The position numbers were made by a program, and so were the translations under genes. From positions 43,110-107,109 of the forward strand of contig NW_026527267.1 of assembly GCF_022682495.2 (NCBI RefSeq): a stretch of DNA of 64,000 bases, read 5' to 3'. The first letter of the stretch is position 1; every line of letters starts with the position of its first letter. This document shows, piece by piece, positions 13,743 through 27,537 of this stretch. This DNA comes from Desmodus rotundus. Lineage: Eukaryota; Chordata; Mammalia; Chiroptera; Phyllostomidae. The notes beneath the pieces were generated by a model. That model searched no databases. It was given only the letters and a program-made list of their open reading frames with translations, and was not told the origin of the DNA.

Positions 13743-15714
13743 CGACCCCCTTACGGATGGAGGAACAGGGGGATCTTCGCAGTGGGGCGGTCGGGACGGA
13801 GGGGTCTGCGCGTCTCCAGCCACTTAGCCCAGTGACCCGCAGCCCGGCCCCAGAGTTCCAAGCTCCATGGAGGCAGGGGGCCTCTTATCACGGGAAGCAG
13901 GTGTCTCGCGGGGCTCCAGGGACGGCGTGGGCACTCTCTAGGCGAGAGAGGGTGCCCGTGCCCCGAGAGAGCCCCGGCGAGAGCCCGAGGCCTGGCCGCA
14001 GAGGCTGCCGTTGCCTCCCCCGGGCTCCTACCATGGGGCCTGGCCCTGCTCTCCCGAGGCCCTGGTTCGCCGCAGGTGAATGCCTCTTGCGGACGCCAAG
14101 GACAGGAGGCCGCCGATTCCCTCACAGAGGTGGGGGTTCGAGCTCTGGGGGACTGAGGTCGCAGCGGTCTCACTCCATTTTGGGGTGCTTCTGCACAGAC
14201 TGGAGGGTTGAAGCGGCTGGGCCCAAGTCTGCCGCCTTGTGGCAGGGTGGGGGCGTTGCAGGCGAAGCAAGGCTCTTAGCCTCCCAGGCGGGGCACAGGC
14301 CAGACTCCCCACAGGAGAACAGGTCCGTGGACGAGGGTCCCGCCCGCCCGCCCGCCCGCCGGGACCCGCTCCACCTGGCGCGGAACCGTGGCCGGCCCCT
14401 CTTCCCGGCCCCAGGTCCCTAGTTCTTCCCTGGCACTCTGCCTCTGCGGGGGTGGGAGAGCTGCTGGGAAGTGTGGTCCACGGGAAAACGCACGGTCCTC
14501 TGGATGGCAGGGAGGGCTTCCGTTAACTCTGACACCAGCCCAGGGACCCTGTGAACCTGGCCTGATATCTCAAGGGGGGGCGGGGGGGGCACGTTGCCCG
14601 GAGGGATGCTTGCGGGGGGGGGGGGGGGGGGGCCTGCTTGCGCCTGCGCGGCCCCGCCTCTTGGCCCGTAAACCACCCGGCCGCGGCTCGGACAAAAGCC
14701 ATCTCCTGGGCGCCTCCCCCCTGTTCTTCCATCCGTAAAGGGGGACCCCTTTACGGATGGAAGAACAGGGGGATCTTCGCAGTGGCGGGGACGGGACGGA
14801 GGGGTCTGCGGGTTTGCCGCCACGAGGGCCAGTTGCTCGCACCCCGGCCCCCTGTGTCCGTGCTCCATGGAGGAGGTGGGCCGCTTATGGCGGGATGCAG
14901 GCGTCCTGCGGGGCTCAAGGGACGGCGTGGGCACTCCCCGGGCGAGAGAGGGCACCCGGGACCCGAGAGAGCACCCGGGAAAATGCCCCGCCCTGGCCCC
15001 CGTGGCTCCAGTGGCCTCCCTAGGCTCCTGCCGTGGGGCCTGGTCCCGCTCACCTGGGCCCAGGTTCTCCGCAGGTGAATGCCTTTTGCGGACAGCAAGG
15101 ACCACAGGCCGCGGATGCCTTCACGGGGAGGGGGGTTCGAGCTCTGTGGGACCCGGGTCCCAGCGGACACAGTCCCTTCTCGCGAAGTCCAGCCCAGACT
15201 TTAGAGAGTAGAAGCGTCTCGGTGCAGGTTTGCCGCCTCGGGGCAGGGTGGGGCCGTTTGAGCCAAGAAAGACTCTCAGCCCCCCAGGCAGGTCTCAGGC
15301 CCGAGTCCCCCCGGGAGACGGGGTCCCTGGGCGTGGGTCCGGCCCGCCCGGGCCCCTGCCCACCAGGCGCGGAACCCTGGCCCGCCCCTCATCGAGGCCC
15401 CGGGGCCCTAGTTCTTCCCTGGCACTCTGCCTCTGCCGGGGTGGGAGACGCGCTGGCAAGTGTGGTCCACGGGAAAAGGAACGGACCTCTGGGTGGCGGG
15501 CAGAGCTTCCAGTTCCACGGACAGGACCCCAGGGACTCTGTGAAGCGGGCCTGATATGTCCGGGGTGGGGCCCGTTGCCCCGAGGGAGGCTTCTGGTGGG
15601 GCTGCCTGCCCTCTGCCTGCCGGGTCCCGCGTCTTGGCCCGAAACCGGCCAGCGGCGGCTCTGACAAATGCCATCTCCTGGGGGCCTCCCCCCTGTTCCT
15701 CCATCCGTAAGGGG
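13743..15714 (+). repeat. Dimer D8 (1972 bp)
   Basis: B starts at 14744. Poly-G is 19 and +570 is A. The extra length is entirely in the homopolymer. Confidence 0.95.
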
Positions 15715-17682
15715 CGACCCCCTTACGGATGGAGGAACAGGGGGATCTTCGCAGTGGGGCGGTCGGGACGGAGGGGTCTGCGCGTCTCCAGCCACTTAGC
15801 CCAGTGACCCGCAGCCCGGCCCCAGAGTTCCAAGCTCCATGGAGGCAGGGGGCCTCTTATCACGGGAAGCAGGTGTCTCGCGGGGCTCCAGGGACGGCGT
15901 GGGCACTCTCTAGGCGAGAGAGGGTGCCCGTGCCCCGAGAGAGCCCCGGCGAGAGCCCGAGGCCTGGCCGCAGAGGCTGCCGTTGCCTCCCCCGGGCTCC
16001 TACCATGGGGCCTGGCCCTGCTCTCCCGAGGCCCTGGTTCGCCGCAGGTGAATGCCTCTTGCGGACGCCAAGGACAGGAGGCCGCCGATTCCCTCACAGA
16101 GGTGGGGGTTCGAGCTCTGGGGGACTGAGGTCGCAGCGGTCTCACTCCATTTTGGGGTGCTTCTGCACAGACTGGAGGGTTGAAGCGGCTGGGCCCAAGT
16201 CTGCCGCCTTGTGGCAGGGTGGGGGCGTTGCAGGCGAAGCAAGGCTCTTAGCCTCCCAGGCGGGGCACAGGCCAGACTCCCCACCGGAGAACAGGTCCGT
16301 GGACGAGGGTCCCGCCCGCCCGCCCGCCCGCCGGGACCCGCTCCACCTGGCGCGGAACCGTGGCCGGCCCCTCTTCCCGGCCCCAGGTCCCTAGTTCTTC
16401 CCTGGCACTCTGCCTCTGCGGGGGTGGGAGAGCTGCTGGGAAGTGTGGTCCACGGGAAAACGCACGGTCCTCTGGATGGCAGGGAGGGCTTCCGTTAACT
16501 CTGACACCAGCCCAGGGACCCTGTGAACCTGGCCTGATATCTCAAGGGGGGGCGGGGGGGGGCACGTTGCCCGGAGGGATGCTTGCGGGGGGGGGGGGGG
16601 CCTGCTTGCGACTGCGCGGCCCCGCCTCTTGGCCCGTAAACCACCCGGCCGCGGCTCGGACAAAAGCCATCTCCTGGGCGCCTCCCCCCTGTTCTTCCAT
16701 CCGTAAAGGGGGACCCCTTTACGGATGGAAGAACAGGGGGATCTTCGCAGTGGCGGGGACGGGACGGAGGGGTCTGCGGGTTTGCCGCCACGAGGGCCAG
16801 TTGCTCGCACCCCGGCCCCCTGTGTCCGTGCTCCATGGAGGAGGTGGGCCGCTTATGGCGGGATGCAGGCGTCCTGCGGGGCTCAAGGGACGGCGTGGGC
16901 ACTCCCCGGGCGAGAGAGGGCACCCGGGACCCGAGAGAGCACCCGGGAAAATGCCCCGCCCTGGCCCCCGTGGCTCCAGTGGCCTCCCTAGGCTCCTGCC
17001 GTGGGGCCTGGTCCCGCTCACCTGGGCCCAGGTTCTCCGCAGGTGAATGCCTTTTGCGGACAGCAAGGACCACAGGCCGCGGATGCCTTCACGGGGAGGG
17101 GGGTTCGAGCTCTGTGGGACCCGGGTCCCAGCGGACACAGTCCCTTCTCGCGAAGTCCAGCCCAGACTTTAGAGAGTAGAAGCGTCTCGGTGCAGGTTTG
17201 CCGCCTCGGGGCAGGGTGGGGCCGTTTGAGCCAAGAAAGACTCTCAGCCCCCCAGGCAGGTCTCAGGCCCGAGTCCCCCCGGGAGACGGGGTCCCTGGGC
17301 GTGGGTCCGGCCCGCCCGGGCCCCTGCCCACCAGGCGCGGAACCCTGGCCCGCCCCTCATCGAGGCCCCGGGGCCCTAGTTCTTCCCTGGCACTCTGCCT
17401 CTGCCGGGGTGGGAGACGCGCTGGCAAGTGTGGTCCACGGGAAAAGGAACGGACCTCTGGGTGGCGGGCAGAGCTTCCAGTTCCACGGACAGGACCCCAG
17501 GGACTCTGTGAAGCGGGCCTGATATGTCCGGGGTGGGGCCCGTTGCCCCGAGGGAGGCTTCTGGTGGGGCTGCCTGCCCTCTGCCTGCCGGGTCCCGCGT
17601 CTTGGCCCGAAACCGGCCAGCGGCGGCTCTGACAAATGCCATCTCCTGGGGGCCTCCCCCCTGTTCCTCCATCCGTAAGGGG
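15715..17682 (+). repeat. Dimer D9 (1968 bp)
   Basis: B starts at 16712. The run after the cytosine is G9 (16554-16562), poly-G is 14 and +570 is C. A private C to A at 16611 disrupts the NRF1-like site. Confidence 0.95.
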
Positions 17683-19649
17683 CGACCCCCTTACGGATGG
17701 AGGAACAGGGGGATCTTCGCAGTGGGGCGGTCGGGACGGAGGGGTCTGCGCGTCTCCAGCCACTTAGCCCAGTGACCCGCAGCCCGGCCCCAGAGTTCCA
17801 AGCTCCATGGAGGCAGGGGGCCTCTTATCACGGGAAGCAGGTGTCTCGCGGGGCTCCAGGGACGGCGTGGGCACTCTCTAGGCGAGAGAGGGTGCCCGTG
17901 CCCCGAGAGAGCCCCGGCGAGAGCCCGAGGCCTGGCCGCAGAGGCTGCCGTTGCCTCCCCCGGGCTCCTACCATGGGGCCTGGCCCTGCTCTCCCGAGGC
18001 CCTGGTTCGCCGCAGGTGAATGCCTCTTGCGGACGCCAAGGACAGGAGGCCGCCGATTCCCTCACAGAGGTGGGGGTTCGAGCTCTGGGGGACTGAGGTC
18101 GCAGCGGTCTCACTCCATTTTGGGGTGCTTCTGCACAGACTGGAGGGTTGAAGCGGCTGGGCCCAAGTCTGCCGCCTTGTGGCAGGGTGGGGGCGTTGCA
18201 GGCGAAGCAAGGCTCTTAGCCTCCCAGGCGGGGCACAGGCCAGACTCCCCACCGGAGAACAGGTCCGTGGACGAGGGTCCCGCCCGCCCGCCCGCCCGCC
18301 GGGACCCGCTCCACCTGGCGCGGAACCGTGGCCGGCCCCTCTTCCCGGCCCCAGGTCCCTAGTTCTTCCCTGGCACTCTGCCTCTGCGGGGGTGGGAGAG
18401 CTGCTGGGAAGTGTGGTCCACGGGAAAACGCACGGTCCTCTGGATGGCAGGGAGGGCTTCCGTTAACTCTGACACCAGCCCAGGGACCCTGTGAACCTGG
18501 CCTGATATCTCAAGGGGGGGCGGGGGGGGCACGTTGCCCGGAGGGATGCTTGCGGGGGGGGGGGGGGCCTGCTTGCGCCTGCGCGGCCCCGCCTCTTGGC
18601 CCGTAAACCACCCGGCCGCGGCTCGGACAAAAGCCATCTCCTGGGCGCCTCCCCCCTGTTCTTCCATCCGTAAAGGGGGACCCCTTTACGGATGGAAGAA
18701 CAGGGGGATCTTCGCAGTGGCGGGGACGGGACGGAGGGGTCTGCGGGTTTGCCGCCACGAGGGCCAGTTGCTCGCACCCCGGCCCCCTGTGTCCGTGCTC
18801 CATGGAGGAGGTGGGCCGCTTATGGCGGGATGCAGGCGTCCTGCGGGGCTCAAGGGACGGCGTGGGCACTCCCCGGGCGAGAGAGGGCACCCGGGACCCG
18901 AGAGAGCACCCGGGAAAATGCCCCGCCCTGGCCCCCGTGGCTCCAGTGGCCTCCCTAGGCTCCTGCCGTGGGGCCTGGTCCCGCTCACCTGGGCCCAGGT
19001 TCTCCGCAGGTGAATGCCTTTTGCGGACAGCAAGGACCACAGGCCGCGGATGCCTTCACGGGGAGGGGGGTTCGAGCTCTGTGGGACCCGGGTCCCAGCG
19101 GACACAGTCCCTTCTCGCGAAGTCCAGCCCAGACTTTAGAGAGTAGAAGCGTCTCGGTGCAGGTTTGCCGCCTCGGGGCAGGGTGGGGCCGTTTGAGCCA
19201 AGAAAGACTCTCAGCCCCCCAGGCAGGTCTCAGGCCCGAGTCCCCCCGGGAGACGGGGTCCCTGGGCGTGGGTCCGGCCCGCCCGGGCCCCTGCCCACCA
19301 GGCGCGGAACCCTGGCCCGCCCCTCATCGAGGCCCCGGGGCCCTAGTTCTTCCCTGGCACTCTGCCTCTGCCGGGGTGGGAGACGCGCTGGCAAGTGTGG
19401 TCCACGGGAAAAGGAACGGACCTCTGGGTGGCGGGCAGAGCTTCCAGTTCCACGGACAGGACCCCAGGGACTCTGTGAAGCGGGCCTGATATGTCCGGGG
19501 TGGGGCCCGTTGCCCCGAGGGAGGCTTCTGGTGGGGCTGCCTGCCCTCTGCCTGCCGGGTCCCGCGTCTTGGCCCGAAACCGGCCAGCGGCGGCTCTGAC
19601 AAATGCCATCTCCTGGGGGCCTCCCCCCTGTTCCTCCATCCGTAAGGGG
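17683..19649 (+). repeat. Dimer D10 (1967 bp)
   Basis: B starts at 18679. Poly-G is 14 and +570 is C. It appears identical to D7, three dimers upstream. Confidence 0.95.
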
Positions 19650-21625
19650 CGACCCCCTTACGGATGGAGGAACAGGGGGATCTTCGCAGTGGGGCGGTCG
19701 GGACGGAGGGGTGGGTCTGCGCGTCTCCAGCCACTTAGCCCAGTGACCCGCAGCCCGGCCCCAGAGTTCCAAGCTCCATGGAGGCAGGGGGCCTCTTATC
19801 ACGGGAAGCAGGTGTCTCGCGGGGCTCCAGGGACGGCGTGGGCACTCTCTAGGCGAGAGAGGGTGCCCGTGCCCCGAGAGAGCCCCGGCGAGAGCCCGAG
19901 GCCTGGCCGCAGAGGCTGCCGTTGCCTCCCCCGGGCTCCTACCATGGGGCCTGGCCCTGCTCTCCCGAGGCCCTGGTTCGCCGCAGGTGAATGCCTCTTG
20001 CGGACGCCAAGGACAGGAGGCCGCCGATTCCCTCACAGAGGTGGGGGTTCGAGCTCTGGGGGACTGAGGTCGCAGCGGTCTCACTCCATTTTTGGGTGCT
20101 TCTGCACAGACTGGAGGGTTGAAGCGGCTGGGCCCAAGTCTGCCGCCTTGTGGCAGGGTGGGGGCGTTGCAGGCGAAGCAAGGCTCTTAGCCTCCCAGGC
20201 GGGGCACAGGCCAGACTCCCCACAGGAGAACAGGTCCGTGGACGAGGGTCCCGCCCGCCCGCCCGCCCGCCGGGACCCGCTCCACCTGGCGCGGAACCGT
20301 GGCCGGCCCCTCTTCCCGGCCCCAGGTCCCTAGTTCTTCCCTGGCACTCTGCCTCTGCGGGGGTGGGAGAGCTGCTGGGAAGTGTGGTCCACGGGAAAAC
20401 GCACGGTCCTCTGGATGGCAGGGAGGGCTTCCGTTAACTCTGACACCAGCCCAGGGACCCTGTGAACCTGGCCTGATATCTCAAGGGGGGGCGGGGGGGG
20501 CACGTTGCCCGGAGGGATGCTTGCGGGGGGGGGGGGGGGGGGGCCTGCTTGCGCCTGCGCGGCCCCGCCTCTTGGCCCGTAAACCACCCGGCCGCGGCTC
20601 GGACAAAAGCCATCTCCTGGGCGCCTCCCCCCTGTTCTTCCATCCGTAAAGGGGGACCCCTTTACGGATGGAAGAACAGGGGGATCTTCGCAGTGGCGGG
20701 GACGGGACGGAGGGGTCTGCGGGTTTGCCGCCACGAGGGCCAGTTGCTCGCACCCCGGCCCCCTGTGTCCGTGCTCCATGGAGGAGGTGGGCCGCTTATG
20801 GCGGGATGCAGGCGTCCTGCGGGGCTCAAGGGACGGCGTGGGCACTCCCCGGGCGAGAGAGGGCACCCGGGACCCGAGAGAGCACCCGGGAAAATGCCCC
20901 GCCCTGGCCCCCGTGGCTCCAGTGGCCTCCCTAGGCTCCTGCCGTGGGGCCTGGTCCCGCTCACCTGGGCCCAGGTTCTCCGCAGGTGAATGCCTTTTGC
21001 GGACAGCAAGGACCACAGGCCGCGGATGCCTTCACGGGGAGGGGGGTTCGAGCTCTGTGGGACCCGGGTCCCAGCGGACACAGTCCCTTCTCGCGAAGTC
21101 CAGCCCAGACTTTAGAGAGTAGAAGCGTCTCGGTGCAGGTTTGCCGCCTCGGGGCAGGGTGGGGCCGTTTGAGCCAAGAAAGACTCTCAGCCCCCCAGGC
21201 AGGTCTCAGGCCCGAGTCCCCCCGGGAGACGGGGTCCCTGGGCGTGGGTCCGGCCCGCCCGGGCCCCTGCCCACCAGGCGCGGAACCCTGGCCCGCCCCT
21301 CATCGAGGCCCCGGGGCCCTAGTTCTTCCCTGGCACTCTGCCTCTGCCGGGGTGGGAGACGCGCTGGCAAGTGTGGTCCACGGGAAAAGGAACGGACCTC
21401 TGGGTGGCGGGCAGAGCTTCCAGTTCCACGGACAGGACCCCAGGGACTCTGTGAAGCGGGCCTGATATGTCCGGGGTGGGGCCCGTTGCCCCGAGGGAGG
21501 CTTCTGGTGGGGCTGCCTGCCCTCTGCCTGCCGGGTCCCGCGTCTTGGCCCGAAACCGGCCAGCGGCGGCTCTGACAAATGCCATCTCCTGGGGGCCTCC
21601 CCCCTGTTCCTCCATCCGTAAGGGG
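19650..21625 (+). repeat. Dimer D11 (1976 bp, longest)
   Basis: B starts at 20655. GGGT is duplicated (19709-19716), +439 is T (20093), +570 is A and poly-G is 19. It shares the first three alleles with D13 and D15 and differs from them only in poly-G length. Confidence 0.95.
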
Positions 21626-23593
21626 CGACCCCCTTACGGATGGAGGAACAGGGGGATCTTCGCAGTGGGGCGGTCGGGACGGAGGGGTCTGCGCGTCTCC
21701 AGCCACTTAGCCCAGTGACCCGCAGCCCGGCCCCAGAGTTCCAAGCTCCATGGAGGCAGGGGGCCTCTTATCACGGGAAGCAGGTGTCTCGCGGGGCTCC
21801 AGGGACGGCGTGGGCACTCTCTAGGCGAGAGAGGGTGCCCGTGCCCCGAGAGAGCCCCGGCGAGAGCCCGAGGCCTGGCCGCAGAGGCTGCCGTTGCCTC
21901 CCCCGGGCTCCTACCATGGGGCCTGGCCCTGCTCTCCCGAGGCCCTGGTTCGCCGCAGGTGAATGCCTCTTGCGGACGCCAAGGACAGGAGGCCGCCGAT
22001 TCCCTCACAGAGGTGGGGGTTCGAGCTCTGGGGGACTGAGGTCGCAGCGGTCTCACTCCATTTTGGGGTGCTTCTGCACAGACTGGAGGGTTGAAGCGGC
22101 TGGGCCCAAGTCTGCCGCCTTGTGGCAGGGTGGGGGCGTTGCAGGCGAAGCAAGGCTCTTAGCCTCCCAGGCGGGGCACAGGCCAGACTCCCCACCGGAG
22201 AACAGGTCCGTGGACGAGGGTCCCGCCCGCCCGCCCGCCCGCCGGGACCCGCTCCACCTGGCGCGGAACCGTGGCCGGCCCCTCTTCCCGGCCCCAGGTC
22301 CCTAGTTCTTCCCTGGCACTCTGCCTCTGCGGGGGTGGGAGAGCTGCTGGAAAGTGTGGTCCACGGGAAAACGCACGGTCCTCTGGATGGCAGGGAGGGC
22401 TTCCGTTAACTCTGACACCAGCCCAGGGACCCTGTGAACCTGGCCTGATATCTCAAGGGGGGGCGGGGGGGGGCACGTTGCCCGGAGGGATGCTTGCGGG
22501 GGGGGGGGGGGCCTGCTTGCGCCTGCGCGGCCCCGCCTCTTGGCCCGTAAACCACCCGGCCGCGGCTCGGACAAAAGCCATCTCCTGGGCGCCTCCCCCC
22601 TGTTCTTCCATCCGTAAAGGGGGACCCCTTTACGGATGGAAGAACAGGGGGATCTTCGCAGTGGCGGGGACGGGACGGAGGGGTCTGCGGGTTTGCCGCC
22701 ACGAGGGCCAGTTGCTCGCACCCCGGCCCCCTGTGTCCGTGCTCCATGGAGGAGGTGGGCCGCTTATGGCGGGATGCAGGCGTCCTGCGGGGCTCAAGGG
22801 ACGGCGTGGGCACTCCCCGGGCGAGAGAGGGCACCCGGGACCCGAGAGAGCACCCGGGAAAATGCCCCGCCCTGGCCCCCGTGGCTCCAGTGGCCTCCCT
22901 AGGCTCCTGCCGTGGGGCCTGGTCCCGCTCACCTGGGCCCAGGTTCTCCGCAGGTGAATGCCTTTTGCGGACAGCAAGGACCACAGGCCGCGGATGCCTT
23001 CACGGGGAGGGGGGTTCGAGCTCTGTGGGACCCGGGTCCCAGCGGACACAGTCCCTTCTCGCGAAGTCCAGCCCAGACTTTAGAGAGTAGAAGCGTCTCG
23101 GTGCAGGTTTGCCGCCTCGGGGCAGGGTGGGGCCGTTTGAGCCAAGAAAGACTCTCAGCCCCCCAGGCAGGTCTCAGGCCCGAGTCCCCCCGGGAGACGG
23201 GGTCCCTGGGCGTGGGTCCGGCCCGCCCGGGCCCCTGCCCACCAGGCGCGGAACCCTGGCCCGCCCCTCATCGAGGCCCCGGGGCCCTAGTTCTTCCCTG
23301 GCACTCTGCCTCTGCCGGGGTGGGAGACGCGCTGGCAAGTGTGGTCCACGGGAAAAGGAACGGACCTCTGGGTGGCGGGCAGAGCTTCCAGTTCCACGGA
23401 CAGGACCCCAGGGACTCTGTGAAGCGGGCCTGATATGTCCGGGGTGGGGCCCGTTGCCCCGAGGGAGGCTTCTGGTGGGGCTGCCTGCCCTCTGCCTGCC
23501 GGGTCCCGCGTCTTGGCCCGAAACCGGCCAGCGGCGGCTCTGACAAATGCCATCTCCTGGGGGCCTCCCCCCTGTTCCTCCATCCGTAAGGGG
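21626..23593 (+). repeat. Dimer D12 (1968 bp)
   Basis: B starts at 22623. The run after the cytosine is G9 (22465-22473), poly-G is 14 and +570 is C. A private G to A at 22351 breaks the ZNF143-like core. Confidence 0.95.
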
Positions 23594-25567
23594 CGACCCC
23601 CTTACGGATGGAGGAACAGGGGGATCTTCGCAGTGGGGCGGTCGGGACGGAGGGGTGGGTCTGCGCGTCTCCAGCCACTTAGCCCAGTGACCCGCAGCCC
23701 GGCCCCAGAGTTCCAAGCTCCATGGAGGCAGGGGGCCTCTTATCACGGGAAGCAGGTGTCTCGCGGGGCTCCAGGGACGGCGTGGGCACTCTCTAGGCGA
23801 GAGAGGGTGCCCGTGCCCCGAGAGAGCCCCGGCGAGAGCCCGAGGCCTGGCCGCAGAGGCTGCCGTTGCCTCCCCCGGGCTCCTACCATGGGGCCTGGCC
23901 CTGCTCTCCCGAGGCCCTGGTTCGCCGCAGGTGAATGCCTCTTGCGGACGCCAAGGACAGGAGGCCGCCGATTCCCTCACAGAGGTGGGGGTTCGAGCTC
24001 TGGGGGACTGAGGTCGCAGCGGTCTCACTCCATTTTTGGGTGCTTCTGCACAGACTGGAGGGTTGAAGCGGCTGGGCCCAAGTCTGCCGCCTTGTGGCAG
24101 GGTGGGGGCGTTGCAGGCGAAGCAAGGCTCTTAGCCTCCCAGGCGGGGCACAGGCCAGACTCCCCACAGGAGAACAGGTCCGTGGACGAGGGTCCCGCCC
24201 GCCCGCCCGCCCGCCGGGACCCGCTCCACCTGGCGCGGAACCGTGGCCGGCCCCTCTTCCCGGCCCCAGGTCCCTAGTTCTTCCCTGGCACTCTGCCTCT
24301 GCGGGGGTGGGAGAGCTGCTGGGAAGTGTGGTCCACGGGAAAACGCACGGTCCTCTGGATGGCAGGGAGGGCTTCCGTTAACTCTGACACCAGCCCAGGG
24401 ACCCTGTGAACCTGGCCTGATATCTCAAGGGGGGGCGGGGGGGGCACGTTGCCCGGAGGGATGCTTGCGGGGGGGGGGGGGGGGGCCTGCTTGCGCCTGC
24501 GCGGCCCCGCCTCTTGGCCCGTAAACCACCCGGCCGCGGCTCGGACAAAAGCCATCTCCTGGGCGCCTCCCCCCTGTTCTTCCATCCGTAAAGGGGGACC
24601 CCTTTACGGATGGAAGAACAGGGGGATCTTCGCAGTGGCGGGGACGGGACGGAGGGGTCTGCGGGTTTGCCGCCACGAGGGCCAGTTGCTCGCACCCCGG
24701 CCCCCTGTGTCCGTGCTCCATGGAGGAGGTGGGCCGCTTATGGCGGGATGCAGGCGTCCTGCGGGGCTCAAGGGACGGCGTGGGCACTCCCCGGGCGAGA
24801 GAGGGCACCCGGGACCCGAGAGAGCACCCGGGAAAATGCCCCGCCCTGGCCCCCGTGGCTCCAGTGGCCTCCCTAGGCTCCTGCCGTGGGGCCTGGTCCC
24901 GCTCACCTGGGCCCAGGTTCTCCGCAGGTGAATGCCTTTTGCGGACAGCAAGGACCACAGGCCGCGGATGCCTTCACGGGGAGGGGGGTTCGAGCTCTGT
25001 GGGACCCGGGTCCCAGCGGACACAGTCCCTTCTCGCGAAGTCCAGCCCAGACTTTAGAGAGTAGAAGCGTCTCGGTGCAGGTTTGCCGCCTCGGGGCAGG
25101 GTGGGGCCGTTTGAGCCAAGAAAGACTCTCAGCCCCCCAGGCAGGTCTCAGGCCCGAGTCCCCCCGGGAGACGGGGTCCCTGGGCGTGGGTCCGGCCCGC
25201 CCGGGCCCCTGCCCACCAGGCGCGGAACCCTGGCCCGCCCCTCATCGAGGCCCCGGGGCCCTAGTTCTTCCCTGGCACTCTGCCTCTGCCGGGGTGGGAG
25301 ACGCGCTGGCAAGTGTGGTCCACGGGAAAAGGAACGGACCTCTGGGTGGCGGGCAGAGCTTCCAGTTCCACGGACAGGACCCCAGGGACTCTGTGAAGCG
25401 GGCCTGATATGTCCGGGGTGGGGCCCGTTGCCCCGAGGGAGGCTTCTGGTGGGGCTGCCTGCCCTCTGCCTGCCGGGTCCCGCGTCTTGGCCCGAAACCG
25501 GCCAGCGGCGGCTCTGACAAATGCCATCTCCTGGGGGCCTCCCCCCTGTTCCTCCATCCGTAAGGGG
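23594..25567 (+). repeat. Dimer D13 (1974 bp)
   Basis: B starts at 24597. GGGT is duplicated (23653-23660), +439 is T (24037), +570 is A and poly-G is 17. Confidence 0.95.
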
Positions 25568-27537
25568 CGACCCCCTTACGGATGGAGGAACAGGGGGATC
25601 TTCGCAGTGGGGCGGTCGGGACGGAGGGGTCTGCGCGTCTCCAGCCACTTAGCCCAGTGACCCGCAGCCCGGCCCCAGAGTTCCAAGCTCCATGGAGGCA
25701 GGGGGCCTCTTATCACGGGAAGCAGGTGTCTCGCGGGGCTCCAGGGACGGCGTGGGCACTCTCTAGGCGAGAGAGGGTGCCCGTGCCCCGAGAGAGCCCC
25801 GGCGAGAGCCCGAGGCCTGGCCGCAGAGGCTGCCGTTGCCTCCCCCGGGCTCCTACCATGGGGCCTGGCCCTGCTCTCCCGAGGCCCTGGTTCGCCGCAG
25901 GTGAATGCCTCTTGCGGACGCCAAGGACAGGAGGCCGCCGATTCCCTCACAGAGGTGGGGGTTCGAGCTCTGGGGGACTGAGGTCGCAGCGGTCTCACTC
26001 CATTTTGGGGTGCTTCTGCACAGACTGGAGGGTTGAAGCGGCTGGGCCCAAGTCTGCCGCCTTTGTGGCAGGGTGGGGGCGTTGCAGGCGAAGCAAGGCT
26101 CTTAGCCTCCCAGGCGGGGCACAGGCCAGACTCCCCACCGGAGAACAGGTCCGTGGACGAGGGTCCCGCCCGCCCGCCCGCCCGCCGGGACCCGCTCCAC
26201 CTGGCGCGGAACCGTGGCCGGCCCCTCTTCCCGGCCCCAGGTCCCTAGTTCTTCCCTGGCACTCTGCCTCTGCGGGGGTGGGAGAGCTGCTGGGAAGTGT
26301 GGTCCACGGGAAAACGCACGGTCCTCTGGATGGCAGGGAGGGCTTCCGTTAACTCTGACACCAGCCCAGGGACCCTGTGAACCTGGCCTGATATCTCAAG
26401 GGGGGGCGGGGGGGGCACGTTGCCCGGAGGGATGCTTGCGGGGGGGGGGGGGGGGCCTGCTTGCGCCTGCGCGGCCCCGCCTCTTGGCCCGTAAACCACC
26501 CGGCCGCGGCTCGGACAAAAGCCATCTCCTGGGCGCCTCCCCCCTGTTCTTCCATCCGTAAAGGGGGACCCCTTTACGGATGGAAGAACAGGGGGATCTT
26601 CGCAGTGGCGGGGACGGGACGGAGGGGTCTGCGGGTTTGCCGCCACGAGGGCCAGTTGCTCGCACCCCGGCCCCCTGTGTCCGTGCTCCATGGAGGAGGT
26701 GGGCCGCTTATGGCGGGATGCAGGCGTCCTGCGGGGCTCAAGGGACGGCGTGGGCACTCCCCGGGCGAGAGAGGGCACCCGGGACCCGAGAGAGCACCCG
26801 GGAAAATGCCCCGCCCTGGCCCCCGTGGCTCCAGTGGCCTCCCTAGGCTCCTGCCGTGGGGCCTGGTCCCGCTCACCTGGGCCCAGGTTCTCCGCAGGTG
26901 AATGCCTTTTGCGGACAGCAAGGACCACAGGCCGCGGATGCCTTCACGGGGAGGGGGGTTCGAGCTCTGTGGGACCCGGGTCCCAGCGGACACAGTCCCT
27001 TCTCGCGAAGTCCAGCCCAGACTTTAGAGAGTAGAAGCGTCTCGGTGCAGGTTTGCCGCCTCGGGGCAGGGTGGGGCCGTTTGAGCCAAGAAAGACTCTC
27101 AGCCCCCCAGGCAGGTCTCAGGCCCGAGTCCCCCCGGGAGACGGGGTCCCTGGGCGTGGGTCCGGCCCGCCCGGGCCCCTGCCCACCAGGCGCGGAACCC
27201 TGGCCCGCCCCTCATCGAGGCCCCGGGGCCCTAGTTCTTCCCTGGCACTCTGCCTCTGCCGGGGTGGGAGACGCGCTGGCAAGTGTGGTCCACGGGAAAA
27301 GGAACGGACCTCTGGGTGGCGGGCAGAGCTTCCAGTTCCACGGACAGGACCCCAGGGACTCTGTGAAGCGGGCCTGATATGTCCGGGGTGGGGCCCGTTG
27401 CCCCGAGGGAGGCTTCTGGTGGGGCTGCCTGCCCTCTGCCTGCCGGGTCCCGCGTCTTGGCCCGAAACCGGCCAGCGGCGGCTCTGACAAATGCCATCTC
27501 CTGGGGGCCTCCCCCCTGTTCCTCCATCCGTAAGGGG
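25568..27537 (+). repeat. Dimer D14 (1970 bp)
   Basis: B starts at 26567. A private extra T lies in the TTT run at 26062-26064, poly-G is 16 and +570 is C. Confidence 0.95.

Noticed and set aside
19230..20084. Longest open frames, 284 codons on the minus strand here and 280 codons on the plus strand at 1777-2619, 19491-20333, 23435-24277 and 27379-28221
   Set aside because: They exist only because the 4-bp GGGT duplication joins two shorter frames across the B-to-A junction. They overlap on both strands, are low-complexity Pro/Arg/Gly-rich, have no recognisable domain, and are interrupted in ordinary dimers.
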